Assembly: GCA_025357635.1 (NCBI GenBank)
Contig: JANXOV010000099.1
Span: 1-64,000, forward strand
Reading direction: 5' to 3'
DNA: 64,000 nucleotides
DNA from: Pseudomonadota bacterium
GTDB lineage: Bacteria > Pseudomonadota > Gammaproteobacteria > Steroidobacterales > Steroidobacteraceae
Shown: positions 1 to 7,010 of the stretch, piece after piece
Numbering within the stretch: position 1 is the first letter of the stretch
How the letters are laid out: each line of letters begins with the position of its first letter
Notes under the pieces: generated by a model
Seen by the model: only the letters and a program-made list of their open reading frames with translations
Databases searched by the model: none
What the model was told of the DNA's origin: nothing
Made by a program: the position numbers and the translations under genes

Positions 1-219
1 CGAACGATACTGATCACGCGAGGCGTGAATCAGCGCACGCACCGCGCCCGGAATCTGTTCCGGCCGGTTGTGCAGGTCGGTGGGCAAACAGCGCACCTGC
101 AGCTGATCCCAGGCATTGGCGCGGCGCAGTGCCGTGATCTCGTGAGCCAGTGCGCCACAGGCGATGATCAGCATGCCTCGGCCCTTCGGCGATCCGGGCG
201 GCGTGCCATCCTGCGCCAT
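1..219 (-). CDS. DUF1638 family protein, 3' end outside the window
   Basis: The minus strand reads 73 codons from an ATG at 219 to the window edge without a stop. The protein begins MAQDGTPPGS and continues MLIIACGALAHEI, then CLPTDLHNRPEQIP, which I recognise as the N-terminal signature of DUF1638 proteins. A GGAG sits about nine bases before the ATG. It lies 14 bases after the corrinoid protein gene on the same strand, so the two form an operon. DUF1638 genes commonly accompany corrinoid proteins and methyltransferases of methylamine metabolism; the biochemical role of the domain is not known to me. The gene is cut by the window edge, so length and C-terminus cannot be judged. Confidence 0.75.
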   Translation of the reverse strand, partial: MAQDGTPPGSPKGRGMLIIACGALAHEITALRRANAWDQLQVRCLPTDLHNRPEQIPGAVRALIHASRDQYRS

Positions 220-233
220 GGCGGGCTCCGCGT

Positions 234-941
234 TCAGTTTGCCGCCGCGCCGGCTCGCCGCGCCGCGATTAGCCCTTTGGCGGTCTCGACCGCGACCGCA
301 GCATCGCGGCAGTAGGCGTCCGCACCGACGGCCTTGCCGAACTCCTCATTCAGAGGTGCGCCGCCGACGAGCACAATGTAGTCATTACGGATGCCGCGCT
401 CCTTCAACGTATCGATGACCACTTTCATGTACGGCATGGTCGTGGTCAGCAGCGCCGACATGCCCAGGAAGTCGGGCTGATGCTTTTCAAGCGCGTCCAG
501 ATATTTTTCCACCGCGTTGTTGATGCCTAAGTCGATGACTTCGAAGCCGGCGCCTTCCAGCATCATCGACACCAGGTTCTTGCCGATGTCGTGAATGTCG
601 CCTTTGACCGTGCCGATGACGATCTTGCCAATCGGTTCCACGCCGGTTTCGGCCAGCAACGGGCGCAGAATCTCCATACCGCCCTTCATGGCATTGGCGG
701 CCAGCAGCACTTCAGGGACGAAGAGGATGCCGTCGCGGAAATCTACGCCCACAATGCGCATGCCCTCCACCAGGGCTTCGTTCAGCGTCTTTTCAGCAGA
801 CCAGCCGCGCTCGAGAAAAATGTGCGTCGCTGTTTCGACCTCTTCCTTGAGCCCGTTGTACAGGTCATCGTGCACCTGTTCGATGAGTTCGTCCGTCGCC
901 AGCGTGCGCAGATCAAACTCGCCTTCTGCTTGGTCAGTCAT
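234..941 (-). CDS. Corrinoid (B12-binding) methyltransferase subunit
   Basis: This 235-residue protein has the two-domain layout of methylamine/glycine-betaine corrinoid proteins: a helical cap (about 1-100) and a Rossmann-like B12 domain (about 105-230). The cobalt-binding DxHxxG signature is present as GDIHDIGKNL, followed by the SxL motif in GMSALLT and the late GG motif in VLVGGAPLN. Such proteins carry a methyl group on cobalamin between a substrate:corrinoid methyltransferase and a corrinoid:folate or corrinoid:CoM methyltransferase. The start MTDQAEGEFDL was chosen because the reading frame further upstream has no family similarity. The partner methyltransferases are not in the window and may lie beyond its left end. 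Neighbouring sarcosine and betaine genes suggest glycine betaine or a methylamine as methyl donor. Confidence 0.88.
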   Translation of the reverse strand: MTDQAEGEFDLRTLATDELIEQVHDDLYNGLKEEVETATHIFLERGWSAEKTLNEALVEGMRIVGVDFRDGILFVPEVLLAANAMKGGMEILRPLLAETGVEPIGKIVIGTVKGDIHDIGKNLVSMMLEGAGFEVIDLGINNAVEKYLDALEKHQPDFLGMSALLTTTMPYMKVVIDTLKERGIRNDYIVLVGGAPLNEEFGKAVGADAYCRDAAVAVETAKGLIAARRAGAAAN

Positions 942-1059
942 AACCGCCCTTAAAGACCGCGTACGCCTTGCACGCTCCGCCAATTGTATGTCGCAATCGG
1001 ATACGTGACTAGCGGCTTCGCGACAGCGGCATGCCCAATGACGACTTACTATAAAGACC
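942..1059. promoter_or_regulatory. Divergent intergenic region, corrinoid protein / purU
   Basis: This 118-base gap separates two divergent genes and must hold both promoters. On the plus strand TACTAT at 1047-1052 resembles a -10 box and would put the transcript start at or next to the purU ATG at 1060. No clear -35 box and no Shine-Dalgarno sequence precede that ATG, so a leaderless purU transcript is possible but unproven. Confidence 0.3.
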
Positions 1060-1929
1060 ATGCAATTCGACACCCAGCGCGTTTACATCCTCACCGCCAC
1101 CTGCGCCAGCCGCATGGGCACAACGGCCGCAGTCACCGGGTTCTTGGCCCAACACCGACTTTACATCATGGAGATGCACCAGTTCGACGACACGATGACC
1201 CAGCGCTTCTTCGTGCGCGTCACCTTTTGCGGGGTCCTCGGCGAGCCGCTGGACCTTGCGCGGCTGCGCAAGGATTTCCTGTCCATCGCCGCCGCCGAAC
1301 AGATGCAATGGGCCATCCATGACGGCGCGCAGCGCAGCCGCGTCATGATCCTGGTGTCCACCATGGACCACTGCCTCGAAGACCTGCTGTACCGCCATCG
1401 CACCGGTGAGTTGAAAATGGACATCACCGCCATCGTGTCCAACCACACCAAGATGGAGCCTGTCGCACGGCAGCACGGCATACCCTTCAAGCACATGCCC
1501 ATCACGCCGGAAACCAAGGCCGGGCAGGAATCGCGCCTGTACGAGCTGATCGAGTCCACCGGCACGGACCTGGTGGTGCTGGCCCGCTACATGCAGATTT
1601 TTTCCGATGCCCTGTGCAAGACGCTGCGTGGGCGGGCGGTGAACATCCATCATTCCTTCCTGCCAGGCTTCAAGGGCGCAAAGCCCTATCATCAGGCCCA
1701 CGCCCGCGGCGTGAAGCTGATCGGCGCGACGGCCCACTACGTCACCGGCGATCTGGACGAGGGTCCGATCATCGAACAAGTGGTGGAGCGCGTCGACCAC
1801 AGCTTCACCCCGGAAATGCTGACGGCTTCGGGTCGCGATTCGGAACGTCGCGCGCTCTCCACTGCGATCCGGCTGCTGCTCGAACACCGCGTATTCCTGG
1901 ACGAGAACAAGACCGTCGTCTTCAAATAG
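1060..1929 (+). CDS. purU: Formyltetrahydrofolate deformylase
   Basis: PurU hydrolyses 10-formyl-THF to formate and THF in the cytosol and so balances the one-carbon pool. The 289 residues are the usual family length. An N-terminal ACT-like regulatory domain (about 6-85, beginning YILTATCASRMG) is followed by a formyltransferase fold. The catalytic Asn and His are in NIHHSFLPGFKG and the Asp in DLDEGPIIEQ. In many proteobacteria purU genes sit with glycine betaine and sarcosine demethylation genes, where they recycle folate loaded with methyl-derived carbon; the genes from 3001 onward fit that role. It ends eight bases from the convergent AraC-type regulator gene. Confidence 0.95.
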   Translation: MQFDTQRVYILTATCASRMGTTAAVTGFLAQHRLYIMEMHQFDDTMTQRFFVRVTFCGVLGEPLDLARLRKDFLSIAAAEQMQWAIHDGAQRSRVMILVSTMDHCLEDLLYRHRTGELKMDITAIVSNHTKMEPVARQHGIPFKHMPITPETKAGQESRLYELIESTGTDLVVLARYMQIFSDALCKTLRGRAVNIHHSFLPGFKGAKPYHQAHARGVKLIGATAHYVTGDLDEGPIIEQVVERVDHSFTPEMLTASGRDSERRALSTAIRLLLEHRVFLDENKTVVFK

Positions 1930-1936
1930 CGGCTCT

Positions 1937-2938
1937 TTAGGTGGCGTTCTGGCGCTCGACGCTGGGCGGATACCCGAACTGGTTGCGGTAGCACTTGGAA
2001 AAGTGCGGCGGCGACTGAAAGCCGCAGGCGGTGGTGATGTCCATGATGGGCATGGCGGTCTGCAGCAGCAGTTCGCGCGCACGCCGCAGCCGCATTTCCA
2101 GGTAATACCGTTTGGGCACGCAGTTCAGGTGCCGCTTGAACAGCCGCTCGATCTGGCGCCGCGACAAGCCGGTGGCCTTGGCGATGCGGTCCAGCGACAT
2201 GGGCTTTTCGATGTGTTCTTCCATCAATTGCGCCACCTTGATCAGGCTGCGGTGCGAAGGGCCGACCTGCGCGCGCAGCGGCACGTATTGCCGGTCCTTG
2301 TCGCTGCGCACCCGCTCCACCATGAACTGCTCGGACACCAGCTGCGAAATGCGCACCCCCAGCTTCAGGCGGATCAGATTCAGCATCAGATCCAGAGGCG
2401 CGGTGCCACCCGAACAGGTGAAGCGGTCGCGGTCGATGGTGAACAGCTGATCGCTGATGCGCACGCGCGGGAATTCCTCGCGCAGCGCGGAGAGATTCTC
2501 CCAGTGAATCGTGGCCTGGAAATTATCCAGCAGGCCCGCTTTTGCCAGCGCATAACCGCCCGTACATAACGCGCCCAAAGGCACGCGCCGTTCGGCCAGG
2601 CGCCGCAGCGCCGAACCTAGCGCCGGCGATACCGCCTCGCGGACATTCACCCCGCCGCAGACGAACACGATGTCGGCGGCGCCGACCTTGTCCAGCGCGG
2701 TGGTCGGCGTCAATTCCAGGCCGCTGCTGGACTTGGCGGCCTGCCCGTCCAGACTCACGATCGACCATTCATACAGGCACTGCCCGGTAATGCGGTTGGC
2801 CATCCGCAGCGGTTCCAGGGCGTTGGAGACGGCGATCAACGAGTAGTTTGGCAGCGTCAAAAACGCGTACCGGTGCTTGCGGGTCGCAGCAGTGGGCTCC
2901 ATCGGCATTAGTATGCCATTGGCGGCCGCGTGGCGCAT
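1937..2938 (-). CDS. GlxA-type AraC family regulator (GbdR-like)
   Basis: The protein has an N-terminal DJ-1/PfpI-like domain (about 20-190, with the elbow sequence LGALCTGGYALAKAG) and a C-terminal AraC double helix-turn-helix (about 220-330, with ATGLSRRQIERLFK and a second helix near GFQSPPHFSKCYR). This layout defines the GlxA/CdhR/GbdR group. In Pseudomonas, GbdR activates glycine betaine and dimethylglycine catabolism and CdhR activates carnitine catabolism. It is divergent from the dimethylglycine/sarcosine dehydrogenase and Sox genes, which are its probable targets. An ATG at 2938 was preferred over the in-frame TTG at 2959; ATGs at 2908 and 2902 are also possible. No strong ribosome binding site decides among them. 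Confidence 0.9.
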   Translation of the reverse strand: MRHAAANGILMPMEPTAATRKHRYAFLTLPNYSLIAVSNALEPLRMANRITGQCLYEWSIVSLDGQAAKSSSGLELTPTTALDKVGAADIVFVCGGVNVREAVSPALGSALRRLAERRVPLGALCTGGYALAKAGLLDNFQATIHWENLSALREEFPRVRISDQLFTIDRDRFTCSGGTAPLDLMLNLIRLKLGVRISQLVSEQFMVERVRSDKDRQYVPLRAQVGPSHRSLIKVAQLMEEHIEKPMSLDRIAKATGLSRRQIERLFKRHLNCVPKRYYLEMRLRRARELLLQTAMPIMDITTACGFQSPPHFSKCYRNQFGYPPSVERQNAT

Positions 2939-3000
2939 TTCCGATAGGGTTTGTCGCAAATGGAGTTGTCAGCGCCGGTGCGCTAGCTACACTGCCGTTC
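2939..3000. promoter_or_regulatory. Divergent promoter region, GlxA-type regulator / demethylase genes
   Basis: A 62-base gap between the regulator and the 3001 gene must contain both starts of transcription. AraC-type activators usually bind just upstream of their target promoters, so this is the natural place for their half-sites, but I could not identify a convincing repeat by eye. Confidence 0.3.
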
Positions 3001-5460
3001 ATGAAAACACATGCGCGAGTCGTGGTGATCGGTGGCGGTGTCGTGGGCGTCAGCACGCTCTATCACCTGGCAATGAAAGGATGGTCGGATGTGGTGCTGC
3101 TGGAGCGCGCCGAATTGACGGCCGGCTCGACCTGGCATGCAGCCGGTCTCCTGCCGCTGTTCAACATGAGCTACACCGTCGGCCAGCTGCACAAGTATTC
3201 AGTGGATTTGTACAAGCGTCTGCCGGCGGAAACAGGACAGGACGTGAGTTTCCACGTCACCGGCAATCTGCGCCTGGCCACCTGCAAGGAACGCATGGAT
3301 GAGTACCAGAAGTACTGTGGCACGGCCAACACCATCGGTGTCCCCTTCCAGGTCATCAGTCCGGCCGAAGTCAAGCGGCTGTGGCCGCTGGTGGACCTGG
3401 GCGGCAGCGCGGACACGCCTGCCATCGTTGGCGCCCTGTACCATCCCGACGACGGGCACATTGCCCCGGCCGATCTGACCATGGCGCTGCGCAAGGGCGC
3501 GCGCGCGCGTGGCGCGCAAATTTATGAGCAGACCGAGGTCACTGCAGCGCAGCGCACCGCATCCGGCGAATGGAAACTCACCACCACCCAGGGCGAGATC
3601 ATCGCCGCGCACGTGGTGTGTGCCACCGGCAACTACGCGCGTCAGACCGGCAAGCTGTTCGGCCTGAACATTCCCTCGATTCCGGTGGAACACCAGTACA
3701 TCGTCTATGACGAGTCCCCGGAACTGGCCGCGTACCGCAAGGCCGGCGGCAAGGAACTGGCGGTGCTGCGCGAATCGGACCAATCCTATTACCTGCGCGA
3801 AGAGCGCATGGGCTGGATTCTCGGACCCTACGAAGCCGGTGCGCCTGCGCGGTTCGCGGACGGCGTACCCGAATGGTTCGGCAAGAGCCTGTTCGAAGGC
3901 GACCTGGACCGCCTGCTGCCGCATGTCGAAGCGGCCACGCGCCGTGTGCCGGCCCTTGCCACGTGCGGCATCAAAGACATCGTCAACGGCCCCATCGCCT
4001 ACACGCCCGACGGCTCACCCCTGGTTGGTCCGGCCTGGAACGCGCGCAATGTCTGGCTCAACGAAGGCCACAGTTTCGGCATCACCGCCGCGGGCGGATC
4101 GGGCTGGCAATTGGCGCAGTGGATCACCGAAGGTCAGCCCGGCATCGACATGCTGGCCGTGGACCCGCGCCGCTATGGGCCCTACACCAGTAAACGCTAC
4201 GTGGTGCAGAAGAACGAAGAGACCTACCGCAACGTGTTCGTCATCCATTTCCCGGATGAAGAGCGTGCCGATGCGCGCCCGGCCAAGACCAGCCCCGTGT
4301 ACGACAAAATCGCAGCAATGGGCGCGGTATTCGGTCAACGCTATGGCTGGGAACGCGCCAACTGGTTCGCGCCAGCCGGTGTTGCGCGCAAGGATGTGTG
4401 GAGCTTCCGCCGCTCGAACTACTTCGAGCACGTGGGAAACGAATGCCGGCTGATGCGAGAAAAAGTCGGCGTCATCGACCTCACACCCTTCAGCAAATTC
4501 GACGTCTGGGGCCCCGGCGCCTGCGACTGGCTCGACAATCTCGTCGCCAACAAGGTGCCCACCAAGATCGGCCGAATGGCGCTGTGCCATGCGCTCACGC
4601 CCAAGGGCGGCATCCGCTCCGAGTTCACGATCACCAAGATCGAGGAACAACGCTTCTACGTGGTGAGCGCAGGCGCCGCCGAACGCTTCGACGGCGACTA
4701 TCTGCAACGCCATCTGCCCACCGACGGCAGCGTTCATCTGCGCAACATCACCAACAGCCGCGGCTGCTTTGTGGTCGCCGGACCCAGGGCGCGCGAAGTG
4801 CTCGCACCGCTGTGCGATGTGCCGCTGGACAATGCCTCCTTCCCATGGCTCTCCGGGCAGATCGCCGAAGTCGGTCTTGCCACCGACGTGTATCTGCTGC
4901 GCGTGAATTTTGTCGGCGCGCTGGGCTGGGAACTGCACTTCCCGATCGAGTACGCACACCATCTGTTCGATGCGATTTTCGCCTCAGGCAAAGCGCATGG
5001 CATCGGCATGGTCGGCATGCGCGCCATGGAATCCCTGCGGATGGAAAAGTCCTACCGCATGTGGGGCACAGATATGACCCGCGATTACACGCCGTTCGAA
5101 ACCGGACTCGACCGCTTCGTGCGCATGAGCAAGCCCTCCTTCATCGGCAAGGCCGCGCTGGAAAAGCAGCTCGCTGCGGGCGTACCGAATCGATTCGTGA
5201 CGCTCGAGGTGCACGGCGTGATGGATGCAGATCCGCTGGGTAATGAACCCCTGTTTAACAGTAGCGGCGCGCTCGTGGGCCGCGCAACCTCAGGCTATTA
5301 CGGCCATGCCCTGAAAAAGAGCATTGCCATCGGCTACGTCAAACCCGAGTACGCTCCCGTGGGCACGCAATTGCAGATCGAGATCCTGGGCGAACGCAAA
5401 TCCGCCACGGTGCTCGTCGATTCGCCATTCGACCCCGAAAACAGCGCGCTGAAGGCGTAG
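3001..5460 (+). CDS. Dimethylglycine/sarcosine dehydrogenase, FAD-GcvT fusion
   Basis: The 819-residue protein joins an N-terminal DAO-type FAD oxidoreductase (about 1-380) to a C-terminal GcvT folate-binding domain (about 430-815). The dinucleotide motif is VIGGGVVG near residue 8. The segment GSTWHAAGLL carries the His that in dimethylglycine and sarcosine dehydrogenases binds FAD covalently. The C-terminal half shows the usual GMRAMESLRMEKSYR and GYYGHALKKSIA patterns. The enzyme oxidises an N-methyl group and passes the formaldehyde unit to THF as 5,10-methylene-THF. The ATG at 3001 begins MKTHARVVVIGGG; upstream in-frame sequence is not part of the family. It stands first in an operon with soxBDAG. 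Dimethylglycine is the likelier substrate because the sarcosine step is covered by Sox; sequence alone does not settle this. Confidence 0.88.
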   Translation: MKTHARVVVIGGGVVGVSTLYHLAMKGWSDVVLLERAELTAGSTWHAAGLLPLFNMSYTVGQLHKYSVDLYKRLPAETGQDVSFHVTGNLRLATCKERMDEYQKYCGTANTIGVPFQVISPAEVKRLWPLVDLGGSADTPAIVGALYHPDDGHIAPADLTMALRKGARARGAQIYEQTEVTAAQRTASGEWKLTTTQGEIIAAHVVCATGNYARQTGKLFGLNIPSIPVEHQYIVYDESPELAAYRKAGGKELAVLRESDQSYYLREERMGWILGPYEAGAPARFADGVPEWFGKSLFEGDLDRLLPHVEAATRRVPALATCGIKDIVNGPIAYTPDGSPLVGPAWNARNVWLNEGHSFGITAAGGSGWQLAQWITEGQPGIDMLAVDPRRYGPYTSKRYVVQKNEETYRNVFVIHFPDEERADARPAKTSPVYDKIAAMGAVFGQRYGWERANWFAPAGVARKDVWSFRRSNYFEHVGNECRLMREKVGVIDLTPFSKFDVWGPGACDWLDNLVANKVPTKIGRMALCHALTPKGGIRSEFTITKIEEQRFYVVSAGAAERFDGDYLQRHLPTDGSVHLRNITNSRGCFVVAGPRAREVLAPLCDVPLDNASFPWLSGQIAEVGLATDVYLLRVNFVGALGWELHFPIEYAHHLFDAIFASGKAHGIGMVGMRAMESLRMEKSYRMWGTDMTRDYTPFETGLDRFVRMSKPSFIGKAALEKQLAAGVPNRFVTLEVHGVMDADPLGNEPLFNSSGALVGRATSGYYGHALKKSIAIGYVKPEYAPVGTQLQIEILGERKSATVLVDSPFDPENSALKA

Positions 5461-5470
5461 ACTAGGACCC

Positions 5471-6730
5471 ATGACGCGGCAAAGATTCTCAGCACTCTCG
5501 CTTTTCCTGCGAGGGCTGTCCCGTCACCGCAGCTGGCAGATCCAGTGGCGCAAACCCACTCCGAAGCCCGCTTACGATGCAGTGATCGTCGGCGGCGGCG
5601 GCCACGGACTCGGTGCGGCCTACTACCTGGCCGCGGAACACGGCATGACCAACATCGCCGTGCTCGAAAAAAGCTGGATCGGCGGCGGCAACACCGGCCG
5701 CAACACCACCATCATCCGCTCCAACTATCTGTTTGACGAAAGCGCCGCGCTGTACGACCACTCAGTCAAGCTGTGGGAGGACCTTGCGCAGGTCCTCAAC
5801 TACAACGTCATGTTCTCCCCGCGCGGCGTGATGATGCTGGCGCACACGGTGCATGACATGCAATCGGCACAGCGCCACATTCATGCCAACCGCTGTAATG
5901 GCGTGGACAACGAGTGGCTGACGCCCGAGCAGGCCAAGGAATTCTGTCCTGCGCTGAACATCGGCTCCAACATCCGCTATCCGGTGCTGGGCGCGGCGCT
6001 GCAGCGCCGCGGCGGTACCGCCCGGCACGACGCCGTGGCCTGGGGCTATGCGCGCGCCGCTGATGCACTGGGCGTGGACATCATCGAAAACTGTGAAGTC
6101 ACCGGCATGATCCGCGATCCGAGCGGCGCCATCGCGGGGCTTGAGACTTCGCGCGGCGAGATCCGCACGCGCAAGGTGGGTGTGTCCGCCGCCGGCAACA
6201 CCAGCGTGGTGATGCGCCTGGCGGGAGTGGATCTGCCGCTGGAGAGCTATCCGCTGCAGGCGCTGGTGTCCGAGCCCATCAAGCCCGTGTTCCCGTGCGT
6301 GGTCATGTCCAACACCGTACACGCCTACATCAGCCAGTCAGACAAAGGTGAACTGGTGATCGGCGCGGGCACCGATGCCTATACCTCGTACACGCAGCGC
6401 GGCGCGCTGCACATCAACAATCACACGCTGGATGCGATTTGCGAATTGTTCCCGATGTTCCGCCGCATGCGCATGCTGCGCAATTGGGGCGGCATCGTCG
6501 ATGTCACGCCGGACCGCTCACCCATCATCGCCAAGACACCGGTGCCTGGGCTGTACGTGAACTGCGGCTGGGGAACCGGCGGCTTCAAGGCAACGCCGGG
6601 TTCTGCTCATGTGTTCGCGTGGACCATCGCACGCGATGAGCCTCACCCCATCAATGCAGCCTTCAACATCGAGCGCTTCCGCGAAGGCCGCCTGATCGGC
6701 GAGGCCGCGGCAGCCGCCGTGGCGCACTGA
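5471..6730 (+). CDS. soxB: Sarcosine oxidase subunit beta
   Basis: SoxB is the FAD/FMN-carrying catalytic subunit of heterotetrameric sarcosine oxidase, which converts sarcosine to glycine, 5,10-methylene-THF and peroxide. At 419 residues it matches the family. The N-terminal extension with HRSWQIQWRKP followed by VIVGGGGHGLGAAYYLA and EKSWIGGGNTGRNTTIIRSN is diagnostic of the heterotetrameric enzyme. The C-terminal segment GWGTGGFKATPGS is the usual FAD-closing motif. It begins ten bases after the dehydrogenase gene and is followed by soxD, soxA and soxG in the standard order. Confidence 0.96.
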   Translation: MTRQRFSALSLFLRGLSRHRSWQIQWRKPTPKPAYDAVIVGGGGHGLGAAYYLAAEHGMTNIAVLEKSWIGGGNTGRNTTIIRSNYLFDESAALYDHSVKLWEDLAQVLNYNVMFSPRGVMMLAHTVHDMQSAQRHIHANRCNGVDNEWLTPEQAKEFCPALNIGSNIRYPVLGAALQRRGGTARHDAVAWGYARAADALGVDIIENCEVTGMIRDPSGAIAGLETSRGEIRTRKVGVSAAGNTSVVMRLAGVDLPLESYPLQALVSEPIKPVFPCVVMSNTVHAYISQSDKGELVIGAGTDAYTSYTQRGALHINNHTLDAICELFPMFRRMRMLRNWGGIVDVTPDRSPIIAKTPVPGLYVNCGWGTGGFKATPGSAHVFAWTIARDEPHPINAAFNIERFREGRLIGEAAAAAVAH

Positions 6731-6740
6731 AGGCAACGGC

Positions 6741-7010
6741 ATGCTGATCATCGACTGTCCCTATTGCGGCAAGCGCCCGGAAATCGAATTCTCCTACGGT
6801 GGACAGGCGCATATTGCGCGCCCGGTGCAGCCCGCCGACTACGACGATGAGCAGTGGACGGGGTTCTTGTACATGCGCAGCAACGAGCGCGGCATGCGCG
6901 CCGAGCGCTGGCGCCACGTACGCGGCTGCGGCCGGTTCTTCAATGCGCTGCGCGACACGACCACCGATCAATTCCACGGCTCCTACAAAGTCGGCGAACC
7001 CAGACCGTGA
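6741..7010 (+). CDS. soxD: Sarcosine oxidase subunit delta
   Basis: This 89-residue subunit holds a structural zinc in heterotetrameric sarcosine oxidase. The N-terminal IDCPYCGKRPEIEF gives two of the zinc cysteines, and RHVRGCGRFFNALRDT carries the His/Cys half and the family signature. The stop codon overlaps the GTG start of soxA (GTGA), which indicates translational coupling. Confidence 0.95.
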   Translation: MLIIDCPYCGKRPEIEFSYGGQAHIARPVQPADYDDEQWTGFLYMRSNERGMRAERWRHVRGCGRFFNALRDTTTDQFHGSYKVGEPRP

